A stretch of 64,000 bases of DNA from Dromiciops gliroides (GCF_019393635.1 NC_057861.1:539818211-539882210), one strand, 5' to 3'; shown: positions 1 through 11,360, numbered from the stretch's first letter. Notes: generated by a model from the sequence alone, not told the origin. Numbers and translations are program-made.

Positions 1-480
1 CTGAGCAAGATGTTTACTTAAGCACTTCTGTTACAAACTGATGTTGCCCCTAGCAACTTACAACTTTTAGAGGCTATTTTCTGATAGATACTTTTTTTCT
101 TTTACAGACTTGTCAGATACAAAAAGTCAAACTTATGGCAGAACAATCATGAACAGAAAATGTAACAAGTTTTCAAAAACAATCAATTTAAAGTGGTTTC
201 ACCACTTTGATAAGGTAATTTACCCAGATTAAATAATGACAAAATTAGGAATTGATTGAAACTTGTTGTAAATGGTTCAGGGTCTCAAGATTAAAAAGAA
301 TGAGCAAAAAATCTCACGGACATAGAATGATCCATATGATGATGAGCAAAAAAATGCTCACATTGGTTAGCATCAGGCTGGACTGAGATTGTTGTAATTA
401 GGAATAATGTTGTTAATTAGAGAAACAATGTGGAATGATGGAGACAGTAATCAATAAAGAATCAAGAAAAACCAAGGTTC
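1..480. other. unique AT-rich DNA, nothing recognised
   Basis: No coding signal, RNA gene or recognisable repeat was seen. Open frames are short and unsupported. Confidence 0.5.
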
Positions 481-620
481 CTTTTCATCCTTTCTTATTA
501 TAGAATTTCAAAACTGAAAGAGAGCTTGGAGTTCATCTAATAGAGCCCTCTCATTTTATGACTTGGGAAGCCAAAGCCTAGAGAGATGATTCACCTAAGG
601 TCACAAGGTTTTAAGATTCC
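481..620 (+). repeat. old MIR/THER2-like SINE fragment
   Basis: The stretch reads like a decayed copy of the common marsupial repeat with 'agagagcttggagttcatct', then a 'gggaagccaaagcctagagag' segment and 'aaggtcacaaggtt'. The order matches the body of MIR3/THER2-type elements. Strong divergence implies an old insertion. Confidence 0.5.
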
Positions 621-1033
621 ATTTCATATTCTGCTACTAACTCACTACATAACTTTGCACAAGAAAATATACATGTCCTTCCCCACACCCACTTCAACCT
701 TACAACGCAATTTTCTCATGTGTAAAATGAGAAGTTTGGTCTAGATCTAAAATGAAGGACAAAACTATAATCTAGGCCAAAACATTTTCTTTGTTTTGTA
801 TTTATATACAAATTACAAGTTGGTTTTTGTTGTTGTTTTGAACTCAGTTTGAATACACAGTTCATATAATGAGGAAGGGTTCCAGAACATGTGTCACCCC
901 AGAAAGCACTCACAGTTATTTCTCAAAAGCCTTCTTATAATTGATTAAGGTATTGATATAACACTGTCCCCGTACCATGCAGTCAATACAGATTTCTAAC
1001 ACAAGATACCAGACACAAGGTGAAAGGGACATA

Positions 1034-1036
<3 letters not shown>
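621..1036. other. unique DNA, nothing recognised
   Basis: No repeat or coding signal identified up to the CT-rich microsatellite. Confidence 0.4.
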
Positions 1037-1118
<82 letters not shown>

Positions 1119-1217
1119 TCTCTCTCTCTCTCCCTCCCTCCCTCCCTCCCTCCCTCCCTCCCTCCCTCCTTCCCTCCCTCCCTCTTTCTCTCTCTCTCTC
1201 TCTCCCTCTCTCTCTCC
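1037..1217. repeat. (CT)n / (CCCT)n microsatellite
   Basis: About 95 bp of nearly pure CT dinucleotides pass into CCCT tetranucleotides (about 1130-1185) and back to CT. Long Leu/Ser and Arg/Glu reading frames cross it on both strands but are artefacts of the repeat. The polypurine-polypyrimidine asymmetry could permit triplex DNA. Confidence 0.95.
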
Positions 1218-2395
1218 TACTCTTACTATGAAGAACATACTATGGAAGAGAAATAAAACCCTACTTATGCAAGGGAAGTTTCCCTTTCTATCTTCCAAAT
1301 AATAAAGTACAACACACATGAGTTTTACTCAAACTCTGAATAATCTATATCACCAAAAGGCATAAAAGGGAGCCAACCTAATTAATATAAAGCCATTCTT
1401 GTGTTCTGCTCTTCCTCCTTCTTAAATGCCCAGTTTTACTGTCCCTTTAGTTTGATTCAATAGTAGTTACAATGGATCTGATATGGAAAGTGACTGGGTG
1501 CTGTCCGCAGCCTCGGTTCTGAACTACCCAGCTACTCTCAGCTTTACCAAACCTGCTTAACTGTGGTGCTGGGAACTAACAAATATCACTATAATTCAAT
1601 AGGGTAAGAGAACAGGAAAATAGAGAGTATATTACAAATGTCAGGGGCTTGTATCATGACAATGTTTTTGCTGTCATTAAACTGCAGATTTCAACTTATG
1701 ACTTCAATAGCTATTGTTTCAAAAACAGAGTTCATTTCATCATTTTGATTTTTTTCAAATGCTTTACATTATTAAACTAGAATATTTTTCTTTTATCATA
1801 TTAGAGGAATCTTAGCATGCTCTTCTATTTAAATGAAAAAAAATATAATGACTTTCCATAAAATTATTCTGTGCAAGAAGCAATGGTTAGCATGATATCA
1901 AAAATGTATTAATCAAGCATTATATGAAATACCATATTATATAAGTTCCTTTATAATCAATTTATCCTTTGTGAATAGTTTTCCTAAACATTCCCCTGAC
2001 ATTGTGACAGAGAATACTGACAGATGTAATAATGACATAGTCAATAACTAAATCTCTAGTTGTTTGCAGTTTGAGGAGTAGACATGGAATCTTATCTAGA
2101 TATAAAAAAATAATCAATTCATAATATCTATAGGTAAATTTATATCACTCATGTCACATAATGCCCTAATGTTCTTGTATGAATTTCATTGACTTTATTG
2201 AAAGTAATTTTTCAAATGGTTGTATATTGACACGATTACTATAACTACATATAATTGCATAATAAATGTAAATACGTGCAATCACATAATTGCAACATAT
2301 AATTGTATCTTTATAATATGTGTAACAACATGTAAATCCACATCAGAAGAGACTTTCTCTTGGGAAGCAGTGGGTGGAGGCCTTGTTTAATATTC
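1218..2395. other. unique AT-rich DNA
   Basis: No repeat family, RNA gene or exon was recognised. The stretch is AT-rich and stop-dense in all frames. Confidence 0.45.
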
Positions 2396-2478
2396 TCTCT
2401 GTATGTGTCTCTGTGTTACTCTCTCTGTCTCTGTCTCTGTCTCCCTCTGTTTCTGTCTGTCTATCTCTTTCTCTCTAA
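2396..2478. repeat. degenerate (TCTCTG)n simple repeat
   Basis: Imperfect CT/GT-rich hexamer-like repetition, with units of the type tctctgtctctg. Confidence 0.75.
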
Positions 2479-2773
2479 GAAAGCATGGTGAATTGACACC
2501 ATACCCCAGTTGTCTTTGTGCTGTAATAAACATTATATCTAAAGCTTTTGGAAATAAACCTTCTTGTATCTCTCTGGAAATCAGAGGAAAGATGATTCAG
2601 TAAATAATTGAGATAGTTCACCTTTCAGGGGTTAAAATATTAAGTTATAGGTCCATGTCCTGGAAACACGAGTTGAAATTTATAGCAAATGCCTCTGTTT
2701 TTTAAGAGTATATCTACTCTTTCAAAATTGTTGAACTGTGTACCCTGCCTTTTTCTAATATGCATACACATAT

Positions 2774-2880
2774 ACAAATATATATATATATATATATATA
2801 CAAATATATATATATATACACAAACACACACACATACACTTCATATATAAGTATATATTGAAAATGTGTGTGTGTGTACA
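2774..2880. repeat. (TA)n, (CA)n and (GT)n compound microsatellite
   Basis: Two TA runs separated by 'caaa' are followed by CA repeats and, at about 2864-2880, a GT run. Confidence 0.85.
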
Positions 2881-3419
2881 GAGAAAGAAGAGGAGAAACA
2901 ACAGTGAACTCAGCTTATGAAAGCTCCTTTTATCCTCCTGTTTTCTATTTTTTCCTGTGATTCAGAAATTGTGAAATTGATCTTTATACTTGAGAAAAAG
3001 GCTGAGAAGTTTTACCCAAGATTGGATTTTTGACAGTTTCCAGGACCTGGGAAAGAAGCTAATGGTGCTTGCTACTAATGCCCCAGGGAGTACTAAACTA
3101 AAGGAAAAGAACAGCAAGTTCAAGCATGGTATCAGGCTGCTGAAAACACCTACAAAATCACTTGATTTTTTATTCCATCAAAGTATTTGACAAAATATCT
3201 TTATCCGTGGGCAATTTTAATGTTCTTCCATGGTGATTGCCATTTGGTAAGGAGGCAGAGAATATTTTTCATGAATCAAGGATGGACCCTTGAAACCCAG
3301 TGAATAGAAACTAATAAATAACTGGTATCTATGGATGTTTATGAGACAGGAAGACTTGAATCAGCTTCAACAGAAAGGAGCAAAAGGCATAGAGAGCATC
3401 ACCCCTCCTACTAGACAAA
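2881..3419. other. unique DNA, nothing recognised
   Basis: A 66-codon open frame at 2990-3190 shows no familiar domain. I cannot assign the stretch to a repeat. Confidence 0.4.
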
Positions 3420-3526
3420 GTGTTGCTCAGTCATTTCCATCATTCCCAATTCTTTGTGACCCCATTTAGTGTTTTCTTGGCAAAGATCCTAAAGTGGTTT
3501 ACCACTTACTTCTCCAGTTCATTTTA
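3420..3526 (-). mobile_element. MAR1-type CORE-SINE, distal half (split copy)
   Basis: The reverse complement carries the MAR1 signature of a 3' end with Asn/Lys-type 'gtcacaaagaattggga' and the 'ccactt..cttctccag' motif. The copy stops at 'tccagttcatttta' and resumes at 11361 with 'tccagctcatttta', so the SINE was split by the composite L1 insertion. The two halves together form one SINE. Confidence 0.8.
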
Positions 3527-3839
3527 TTTTTAAAAATTTTTTCCCAAATTACATGTAAAAACAAATTTTAATATCAATTTTTAAAACTTTGTGTTCTAAA
3601 TTCTCTTCCTCCCTCCCCCTTCCCCCTTAAGAATGCAAGCACTTGAATATAAGTTATACATGTGTAGTCATGCAAAACATTTCTATTATAATCAGGTTGT
3701 GAAAGAAAACAGACAAAAATACTTTAGGAAAAGGAACTAAAAATTATGCTTCAATCTATATTCAAATAGCATCAGTTCCCTCTCTGGAGATGGATTACAT
3801 TTTTCATAAGCCATTCAGAGTTCTCTTGGATCATTGTAT

Positions 3840-4460
3840 TGCTGGAAATAACTAAGTCAATCACAGCAGATTATCTTACAATATTGCTGCTATTTCACTT
3901 TGCATCAGCTCATGTAAGTCCAAGTTTTGCTGATAGCATCCTGCTCATCATATAACACAATAGCATTCCATCATAATCTCATCCCACATTTTGTTCAGTC
4001 ATCCCCCAATTGATGGGCATCCCCAATTTTGAATTAAACTTTTGAAAAATCTCTTTTTGGATACCAACTAAGTAGTGAGTATTACTAGGTCAAAGAGCAT
4101 ACAGGGGTTTATGTCCCTTTGACCATATTTCCAAATTGCTCTACAGAATGTTTGAATCAGTTTACAACTTTACCAAGAGTGTATTAATGTCTCATTTTCC
4201 CCATATGCCCCACCACCTTTGTCATTTTCCTCTGCTATCCTATTATCCAATCCATTGGGTATAAGGTGGTACCCAGAATTGTTTTGACCTGAATCTCTCC
4301 AATCAATAGTGAGTTGGAACATTTTTTTTTTGTATGACTATAGGTAGCTTTGATTATTTCATCTAAAAACTTCATGTCTTTTGATCATTTATCAACTGGG
4401 AAATGACTCTTATTTTACCAAATTTTACTCTGTTCTCTATATGTTTGAGAACTGAGGCCT
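3840..4460 (-). pseudogene. L1 ORF2 C-terminal remnant of element A
   Basis: Read on the minus strand this aligns with the C-terminal portion of L1 ORF2. That portion is well preserved elsewhere in the window (30792-31079 and 15580-15936), with blocks such as 'PAIPLLGLFPK' and 'CPS.G.WLNK'. Here it is full of frameshifts and stops. No endonuclease or reverse transcriptase portion precedes it within this element, so the rest of ORF2 has been deleted. Confidence 0.7.
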
Positions 4461-5102
4461 ATCAAACAATCTTGCTTCAATTTCTTTTTAACAGTTACTA
4501 TTCCTAACTGGATTCCCCTCCATCCTATTCCCTCCCAATGACATTTACTCTATTTTCTATCTAATTTCACCCTATCCCTCCTCAAAAGTGTTTTGCTTCT
4601 GACTACCCCTTCCTCCAATCTTCCCTCCCTTCTTTCAACCTTCCCCCATCCCCTTCCCCTCTTATTTTCCTGCAGGATAAGATAGATAACTATATCCAAT
4701 TGAGTGTGTATGCTATTCCCTCTTTGAGCCAATTCTGATGAGAGTAAGGCTCACTCACTCCCCTGTATCTCCCCCATCTTCCCCTCAACTCCACAAGCTT
4801 TTTCTTGCTTCTTTTATGTGAAATACTTTACCTCATTCCACCTCTCCCTTTCCCTTTATTGCAGTGAATTCCTCTTACAACTTAATTTTATTTTTTTAAA
4901 GATAGAGTACCTTAATATTCAATTCACACCTGTGCCCTCTGTCTGAATATACTCCATTCAGCTGCCCTAATAATGAGAAAGTTCTTATGAGTTACAAGTA
5001 TCATCTTCCCATGTAGGAACATGAAAAGTTTAATCTTTTAATATCCCTTATGATTTATTTTCCCTGTTTACCTTCTTATACTTCTCTAGGGTATTGTATT
5101 TG

Positions 5103-5261
5103 TTTGTTTGTTTGTTTGTTTTTTTAGTGAGGCAATTGGGGTTAAGTGACTTGCCCAGGGTCACACAGCTAGTAGGTGTTAAGTGTCTGAGGCCGGATTT
5201 GAACTCAGGTACTCCTGATTCCAAGGCCGGTGCTCTATCCACTGCACCACCTAGCTGCCCT
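5103..5261 (-). mobile_element. young CORE-SINE in element A
   Basis: The T-rich tail lies left and the head (ctagctgccc) lies right. An exact 16-bp TSD, tagggtattgtatttg, is at 5087-5102 and 5262-5277. The interrupted sequence is the inter-ORF part of L1 element A, so the SINE is younger than A. The tail side is (TTTG)n. Confidence 0.95.
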
Positions 5262-5725
5262 TAGGGTATTGTATTTGAAAGTCAAATTTTCTATTCAGCT
5301 CAGGTCTTTTATCATGGATGCCAGAAAGTGAAGATGGTGGAGAGAAGCCAGAAACTTGCTTTAGCTCTCCCGTGTTTCCCTTAAAAACCACATTAAATCA
5401 AGCCTCTACATGGATTCTGGAACTACAGAACCCGCCAAAAGACAGAGAGACACAATCTTCCTACTTGAGATAATTTAGAAGACTTCAGGAAATGTTTAAC
5501 CCACCTGGGAAAAAAGGAGATGGCAGTACAGCACAGCTGGAAACAGCAGGAAACTTGACTCAGTAGCATCATGACAAAGCTGTAGCTCTATACAGCTGAG
5601 AATAGTGCAGCTGAGTGGGGCACAACTGAGAGTGCTGCAGCTGAGAATAGTAAGAAAATTGCAAGAGTGGCCCCTGTGCCCCAGGAGCAGACTTTAACTT
5701 TATAAGTTTAAAAATAGGCTACAAT

Positions 5726-6695
5726 ATGAGTAAGAAACAAAAAAGGACCCTTACCATTGATAGCTTCTATGGTGAAAGAGGACAAAAACACAAGATGAGT
5801 TTGTCAAAATGTCTACAAGTGAAGACTCAAGTGGGAAAATTATCTTGACTCAAGACCAAAAAGCCTTCTTTGAAGAACTCAAAAGGCTTTGAAAAAACAA
5901 ATGAGGGAGATAGAAGAAAAATGGAAAAAGAAATGAGAGAAATGAGAGAAATGAGAGAAATGAGAGTTATACTGGAAAAATAAGACAAAAATTGACTGAA
6001 GAAAACAATTCCTTAAAAAATACAATTGGCGAAATGGGAGGGAAAAAATGGCCAAATGGAAAAGGAGATGCAAAGGAAAATTAAAATTAAAATTGGGCAG
6101 ATGGAAGCTAATGACTCCATGAGACACAAAGAATATGTCAAGCAGAATGAAAAGACTGAAAAAATAGAAGAAAACGTGACATGCCTCATTGGAAAAACAA
6201 TGGACCTAGAAAATAGATCCATAAGAGATATATTTAAGAATTATTGCACTACCTGAAAGCCATGATCAAAAAGAGTCTAGACACTACAATCCAAGAAATT
6301 ATCAAGGAGAACTGCCCTGATATTGTAGAATCATCATTGAAAGAATCCATCAATTACCTCCTGAAAGAGACCCCAAAAGGAAAACTTCAAGAAATATTGT
6401 AGCCAAATTCCAGAATTATCAAGTGAAGGAGAAAATAAGCCTAGTAGACAGAAAGAAACAATTTAAATATCATGGAGCCACAGTCAGGATTACACAGGAC
6501 CTGGAAGCTTCAACATTAAAGGATCACAAGGCTTAGAATATGATGTTCCAGAAGGCAAAGGAGCTTGGATTACAACCAATAATCAATTACCCAGCAAAAC
6601 TAATCAATCTCTTTCAGGGGAAAAGATGGATATTCAATGAAATAGAGGACTTCCACGGTTTCCTAAAGAAAAAGACCAAAACTGAACAGAAAATT
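5726..6695 (+). pseudogene. L1 ORF1 (RNA-binding protein) remnant
   Basis: An ATG at 5726 opens MSKKQKRTLTIDSFYGER, parallel to the start of ORF1 in element B (MSRQRKQWTIENFSVER at 16729). The middle codes for Lys/Glu-rich coiled-coil sequence with a local (GAGAAATGA)n duplication at about 5936-5965. Downstream 'LIGKTMDLENRS' and, in other frames, the conserved RRM/CTD-type blocks follow. Frameshifts and stops disrupt it, so it is not functional. ORF1p normally binds L1 RNA as a trimer. Confidence 0.75.
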
Positions 6696-7341
6696 TGATC
6701 TCCAAATACAAGTACAAAGAGGTAAGCAAGAGTGGGGGGGGGGGTTGTTCATTGAGGTTAAACTGTTTACATCACTGTGAGGGAGGATAATACTTTTTAA
6801 CTCCTGGGATCTGTATCTGTATTAATGTATTGGCATTAAATTAACTTTGACATTATGATACAAAGGAACTTAAGGGACAGAATAAAAGGAGACTAGGGGA
6901 AGGAGAAGGTGGGATGGGGTTAATTACATCATATGAAGAGGCACAAAAAGAACCCATTACACTAGAAGGAAAGAAGAGAGGGGTGAGCATGGTTTCAACC
7001 TTACTCATATAAGATTTGGTTCAAGGAGGGAATAACATATACTCCCATTTGTATAAAGAAATTTTGCTTACTCTTTAAGGAAGCAAAAAAGAAGGGGGAA
7101 AGGGTGGTATTGATAGAAGGGAGGACAGAAGCAGGGATGGGAAAGCAGCAAGAAAAGGAAGGGCAGCTAATAAAAGGGAGAGCGTATTGAGGGAGGCAGT
7201 GGTCACAAGCAGAGGAATAAACGGGAAAGAAAAGGAAGGTTGGCTGATAAAAAGGAGGGCAGATTGAGGGAGGCAGTGGTCAGAAGCAAAACACCAAAGA
7301 GGAGGAATAGGGTGAAAGAAGGGAAAAAAGAGTAAAAAGTA
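6696..7341 (+). other. L1 inter-ORF spacer
   Basis: A purine-rich noncoding region between ORF1 and ORF2. It is alignable by eye with 17230-18200 and 19620-20240, sharing motifs such as 'aaactgtttac', 'gcttactcat' and repeated 'gggaggcagtggtcagaagcaaaac' units (duplicated at about 7190-7290). Confidence 0.65.
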
Positions 7342-7721
7342 TGAAGCTTAAATTTTAATTGTGATGATTAAAAATCTAATGTATGGTCACCTTAAATTAC
7401 AAACTCATAGCACCAGTCTTTGGGGTATTAAACATTTATTAAAGTATAATAGGGGTTAGTAAAGAGAATGCATGGAATTCAAAAGGAAAGACCCTAGCTC
7501 CCTGCATCCTACTGTGACCTCCAACTGAAAGAAGCATCCCCTATTCTCATGAGCAGAAGCTCCCTGCAGGCCCACCCATGTGCCATCCCTACACACAGTT
7601 CCAAGCTAATTGGCTGGTAGTGTTGATTGACATGACTTACAGGCATTTCTATGAATAGATGTAACTTCTGTACACTAGTCACATGCTTTCTCCTCAGGGT
7701 GGTACTGCCCTGGATCTCACA
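7342..7721 (-). mobile_element. probable solo ERV LTR (antisense)
   Basis: The block interrupts the L1 inter-ORF spacer. Its left part (aaaaatctaatgtatggtcacc) parallels the LTR at 15965-16336 (aatatctaatgagtggtcgcc), and both have an antisense AATAAA (cattta ttaa on the plus strand) at the same relative place. Boundaries are inferred from that comparison as TG...CA. A TSD is not clear. No internal viral genes were seen. Confidence 0.6.
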
Positions 7722-7789
7722 ATGTTTTTCTCAGCATGGGGCGGGGGGGGGCACTCTCTCACAAAAGGGGAAAAGAGGATGGAGGAAAA

Positions 7790-9030
7790 TAAAGCTAATA
7801 ATCTTAAATGTGAATGTGAATGGCATGAAGTCTCCCATAAAACAAACAAATAGCAGAGTGGATTAAAATTCATAATACTACAATATGTTGTTTATAAGAA
7901 ACGCACGTGAAGCAGAGAGATACATACAGAGTAAAGGTAAAAGGTTGGAGCAGAATTTATTATACTTCAGCTGAAGTCAAAAAAGCAGGGGTAGCTACCC
8001 TTATCTCAGACAAAGAAAAGGAAAAAAATAGATCTAATTAAAAGAGATAAGGGGTGGGGCAGCTAGGTGGGCGCAGTGGTTAGAGCACTGGCCCTGTAGT
8101 CAGAAGGACCTGAGTTCAAATTCGGCCTCAGACACTTAACACATACTAGCTGTGTGACCCTGGGCAAGTCACTTAACCCCAATTGCCCCACAAAAAAAAA
8201 AAAGAGATAAGGAAGGAAACTACATTTTGCTAAAAGATTCTATAGATAATGAAGTAATATCAATACTAAACATGTAAGCACCAAGTGGTATAGCATCCAA
8301 ATTCTTAGAGAAGTTAAATGAGTACGAAGAGGAAATAGACAGCAAAACTATAGTAGTGGGGGATCTGAATCTTCCCCTCTCAGAATTAGATACATCTACC
8401 TGGAAAATAAATAATAAAGAATTTAAAGAGGTGAACAGAAAGTTAGAAAAGTTATAAATGATAGATATCTGGAGAAAATAGAATGAGGACAAAAAATAAT
8501 ATACCTTTTCTCAGTAGTACATGGCAGATATTTTCAAAAAATGATCATATATTAGGGCACAAAATCCTCATAGTCAAATACAGAAAGGCAGAAATAGTAA
8601 ATGCATCCTTCTCAGATCATGATGCAATAAAAATTACATGTAATCAGGAGCCATGGAAGAGTAGACTGAAAATTAATTGGAAACTAAATAATCTCATCCT
8701 ATAGAATGAATGGATCAAACAACAAATCATAGAAACAATCAATAACTTCATCCAAGAGAATGACAATAATGAGACAACATACCAAAACCTATGGGATGCA
8801 GCCAAAACAGTGCTTAGGGGAAAGTTTATATCTCTTAAGGCTTACTTGAATAAAAAAAGGAAGTGGAGATCAATGAATTGGGCATGCAACTAAAAAAGCT
8901 AGAAAGAGAATAAATTAAAAGTTCCCAGTTAAATACTAAATTAGAAATCCTGAAAATCAAAGGAGAAATTAATCAAATTAGAAGCAAGAAAACTATAAAA
9001 TTAATAAACAAAACTAAGAGCTGGTTTTAT
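7790..9030 (+). pseudogene. L1 ORF2 endonuclease-region remnant
   Basis: Degraded ORF2 sequence encodes endonuclease-type blocks. The clearest is 'DHILGHKILIVKYRKAEIV' followed by 'FSDHDAIKI' in the open frame 8483-8704, matching the C-terminal part of the L1 APE-like endonuclease (SDH motif). The frame is broken upstream and by a SINE at 8053-8200. The reverse transcriptase domain is absent because the element ends at about 9035. Confidence 0.75.
8053..8200 (+). mobile_element. young CORE-SINE inside L1 ORF2
   Basis: Complete head to A-tail. The TSD aaagagataagg is at 8041-8052 and 8201-8212. The 3' end reads 'caattgccccac'. It interrupts ORF2 of the plus L1, making it the youngest layer of this stack. 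Confidence 0.95.
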
Positions 9031-9039
9031 GAAAAACAA

Positions 9040-9838
9040 ATACCTGAAAGTCCTCTCTTTCATTGAATTCCTATTTTCCCCCTGAAGGATTATCTCAGTT
9101 TTTCTGGGTAGGTGATTCTTGGTTGTAATCTCAGTTCCTTTGCCCTCTGGAATATCATATTCCAAGCCTTCTGATCCCTTAACGCAGAAGCTGCTAGGTC
9201 TTGTGTTATCCTGATTGTGGCTCCACAATACTTGAATTGTTTCTTTCTGGTGGCTTGCAATATTTCATCCTTGACCTGGGAGTTCTGGAATTTGGCTATT
9301 ATAATCCTGGAGGTTTTCATTTTGGGATCTCTTTCTGGAGGTGATCAGTGGATTCTTTCAATTTGTATTTTAACTTCTATTTCTAGAATATCTGGGCAAA
9401 TTTCCCTGACAATTTCTTGGAAAATGATGTCTAGGCTCTTTTTTTGATCATTGTTTTCAGGTAGTCCAATGATTTTCAAATTCTCTCTTCTGGATCTATT
9501 TTCCAGGTCAGTTGCTTTTCCAAGGAAATATTTCACCTTGCCTTCTTTTTTTTTCTTTCATTTTTTTGGTTTTGTTTTATTGTGTCTTGATTTCTCATAA
9601 AGTCATTAGCTTCTATTTAATCTACTCTCATTTTTAAGCAATTATTTTTGTCGAAGAGCTTTTCCATTTGGCTTTTCAAGCTTTTGACCTTTTGTTCATG
9701 ATTTTCTCATATCACTCTCCTTTCTCTTTCCATTTTTTCCTCTTTTTCTCTTACTTTAGTTTCAAAATCCCTTTTGAGAGCTTCTGTAGCCTGATACCAA
9801 TTTATATTTTTCTTAGAAGCTTTGGATATAGTAGCTAA
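9040..9838 (-). pseudogene. L1 ORF1 remnant of element A (N-terminal to C-terminal parts)
   Basis: On the minus strand, separate frames encode ORF1 blocks 'KATDLENRSRRENLKIIGLP' (9345-9536), then 'QDLAASALRDQKAWNMIFQR' (9090-9320) and 'EGKGTEITTKNHLP' in another frame. This order is typical for L1 ORF1p (coiled coil, RRM, CTD). The frame changes show that it is a pseudogene. The C-terminal end continues across the inserted plus L1 at about 5300. Confidence 0.85.
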
Positions 9839-9839
9839 T

Positions 9840-10666
9840 ATAAAAAATATTAACTATAACTAATCTAATCTGTAAAATTATAACTGGAAGCTATGTGAAA
9901 AATTATAGCAAGCTGAAAAATTATAACTAGTTTGTAAGTCCTGCCATGGTCACCATTTAATGTAAAAATTATATTATCTGGGCCTAATCTGTGAACTCCT
10001 AGCTGGCTGGCTAATCTGTAGCCTATTAATTGCCTAAGCCAGTGTGCAAGGGCCTATCTGCCTGGGGGGTTAAAAAATTCCCCAGGCCCACCAAGCCCTG
10101 TGTGGGCCAAGCTATAAGGACCTGCCCCTCACCACTGCTTCTCCCAGACTAGCAAGAAACAAGATTAAACAGCCTCCTTTTCAATTAAAGCACAAGGTTT
10201 ATTTATGAAAATAAATGTAAGAGATAAGGCTAAAGAAATGCAAAGTATATGACCTGAAACCTTGGCTAAAACTCTCTCTTTTAACTTTCTCTCCTGCTGT
10301 GGTTGCAGCCATGCCTCACTCAGACCAGTTCATCTCCCTCACTCTAGCTTGCTGTTTGCACTTCCTGTTGTCTCCTTTCTCAGTCCTCCCTTTCACTTTC
10401 ACTGTCTCCTTCAATACTTTCTCTGTAGCATCTCTGTCATGTCCCCTCACCATCTAAATTCTTTCTCTGTAGCAACCCCCGCTTCACCATAGTGACCCCT
10501 CCATGTCTTTGCCTGACCGAGCTTCTTCTAGTGTCCCCACTTCATCCCCTTTCTTTGTAGCATCTCCCTCTCTCACTGTAGTGACCCCACTTCACTACCT
10601 CTGCTCCTAAATATAAACCCTTCTTTGTCCTCCTGAAACCCAGGTTGACCTTAACTCCACACATCA
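9840..10666. mobile_element. LTR-like insertion inside element A
   Basis: This block separates the ORF1 start of element A from its 5'UTR and does not match L1. A 7-bp repeat agctaat flanks it (9833-9839 and 10667-10673). It contains 'gcacaaggtttatttatgaaaataaatg', resembling the antisense polyadenylation area of the other LTRs here, and low-order 'tctgtagcatctc' repetition at about 10420-10570. The ends are not TG...CA with these borders, so the family and limits are uncertain. Confidence 0.4.
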
Positions 10667-10679
10667 AGCTAATTCGTTG

Positions 10680-11355
10680 GTGCTGCCAGGGCCAGGCCAA
10701 GGGCCGGCCATGGCACTAAGCCTTCATGCAGTGCATGCCTGGGCCAGGGCTGGGCAGATGAAGCTAGCATTTGTATGAGGCTTACATGCGTATCCCTGCT
10801 GAGCGGGGCTTGGGTTCCCAAGTTCTCTGTGTGGGTTGGTTTTGGGAGAGCAGTTGTGCTAGAGGAGGGGTAGCCTGCTTGGGGACAATTTTAGCCGCCT
10901 ACTCTACCTAAGACTTGGACCCAACCTGAGCATGGGCAAAACAACAGAGTCCTGCCTCAGCACCAGCAAAGAAACGCCTGTAATCTTCCCCCTGGTCAAC
11001 TTCTCAACCTCCTCACCATCTGTAGCTAGAGTTCCAGGAGCAGCAGTTGCTGCAGCTGATTCAGAATCTCCTGAGGCCTCATTTACTGGCATGGTCTGCC
11101 TGGGACTGAGCACACGGCTGGATCTATGCTGACACAGCCTTCAAGGGTCTGCACTCCACTCTCTCCCCATTACAACAGACCTTTCCTGCCAACCTTCTGT
11201 TGTCTTTGTATGGAGAGTGATTCCACCCTGTCCTTTTATGGGTTCCTCTGCTCCAGGAATTGTCTTATGGCATTATATGAAGGTATTTGGAAGTGTCTTG
11301 AGGAGACCTCAGGGAAGTCACTGACTTTCCTCTGCCATCTTGACTCTGCCTCCCT
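10680..11355 (-). other. L1 5'UTR of element A
   Basis: GC-richer sequence on the minus strand that runs to the canonical 5' start near 11355. It is recognisably homologous to 40740-41300, 14975-15560 (reverse orientation) and 42069-42655. Shared blocks include 'tccaggaattgtcttatggcat' on the plus strand. This would have been the internal promoter of the element. Confidence 0.7.
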
Positions 11356-11360
11356 GTAAG

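Larger units (their letters stand above)
5320..9035 (+). mobile_element. plus-strand L1 with intact 5' end but missing 3' half
   Basis: It starts with an L1 5' end ('gaagatggtggagagaag'). A 5'UTR runs to about 5725, then ORF1 (from 5726), a roughly 1-kb inter-ORF region interrupted by an LTR, then the ORF2 endonuclease region. It stops near 9035 inside ORF2. It sits within ORF1 of element A: the minus-strand ORF1 end is at about 5318 and the same reading resumes at about 9037. L1 copies usually lose the 5' end, so loss of the 3' end is unusual. An AATAAA at about 9003 lies just before the break. A clean TSD was not found. Confidence 0.75.
3527..11360 (-). mobile_element. minus-strand L1-like element (element A), nested host of later insertions
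   Basis: The whole block is bracketed by an imperfect 14-bp TSD, tccagttcatttta at 3513-3526 and tccagctcatttta at 11361-11374. On the minus strand it begins near 11355 with the L1 5' end (a 'gcagagtcaagatggcagagg'-like start). It then has a GC-rich 5'UTR (about 10700-11355), ORF1 remnants (9040-9838), an inter-ORF spacer (about 4500-5318), only the C-terminal part of ORF2 (about 3840-4460) and a 3'UTR ending A-rich at 3527. Most of ORF2 is absent. Insertions inside it: a SINE (5103-5261), a plus L1 (about 5320-9035) and an LTR-like block (about 9840-10666). Confidence 0.8.

Noticed and set aside
977..1319. Two open frames of 84 and 107 codons over the CT repeat
   Set aside because: They are low-complexity Leu/Ser and Arg/Glu translations of a microsatellite, with no start context or homology.
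8483..8704. Possible standalone endonuclease gene
   Set aside because: It is the C-terminal part of the L1 ORF2 endonuclease in a decayed element with upstream stops.
9090..9536. Apparent small genes on the minus strand
   Set aside because: They are broken pieces of L1 ORF1 in different frames, belonging to element A.
9833..10673. Full LTR with 7-bp TSD agctaat
   Set aside because: The interior does not begin TG and end CA at those borders, and 7 bp is atypical for an LTR element, so it is kept only as an uncertain LTR-like block.
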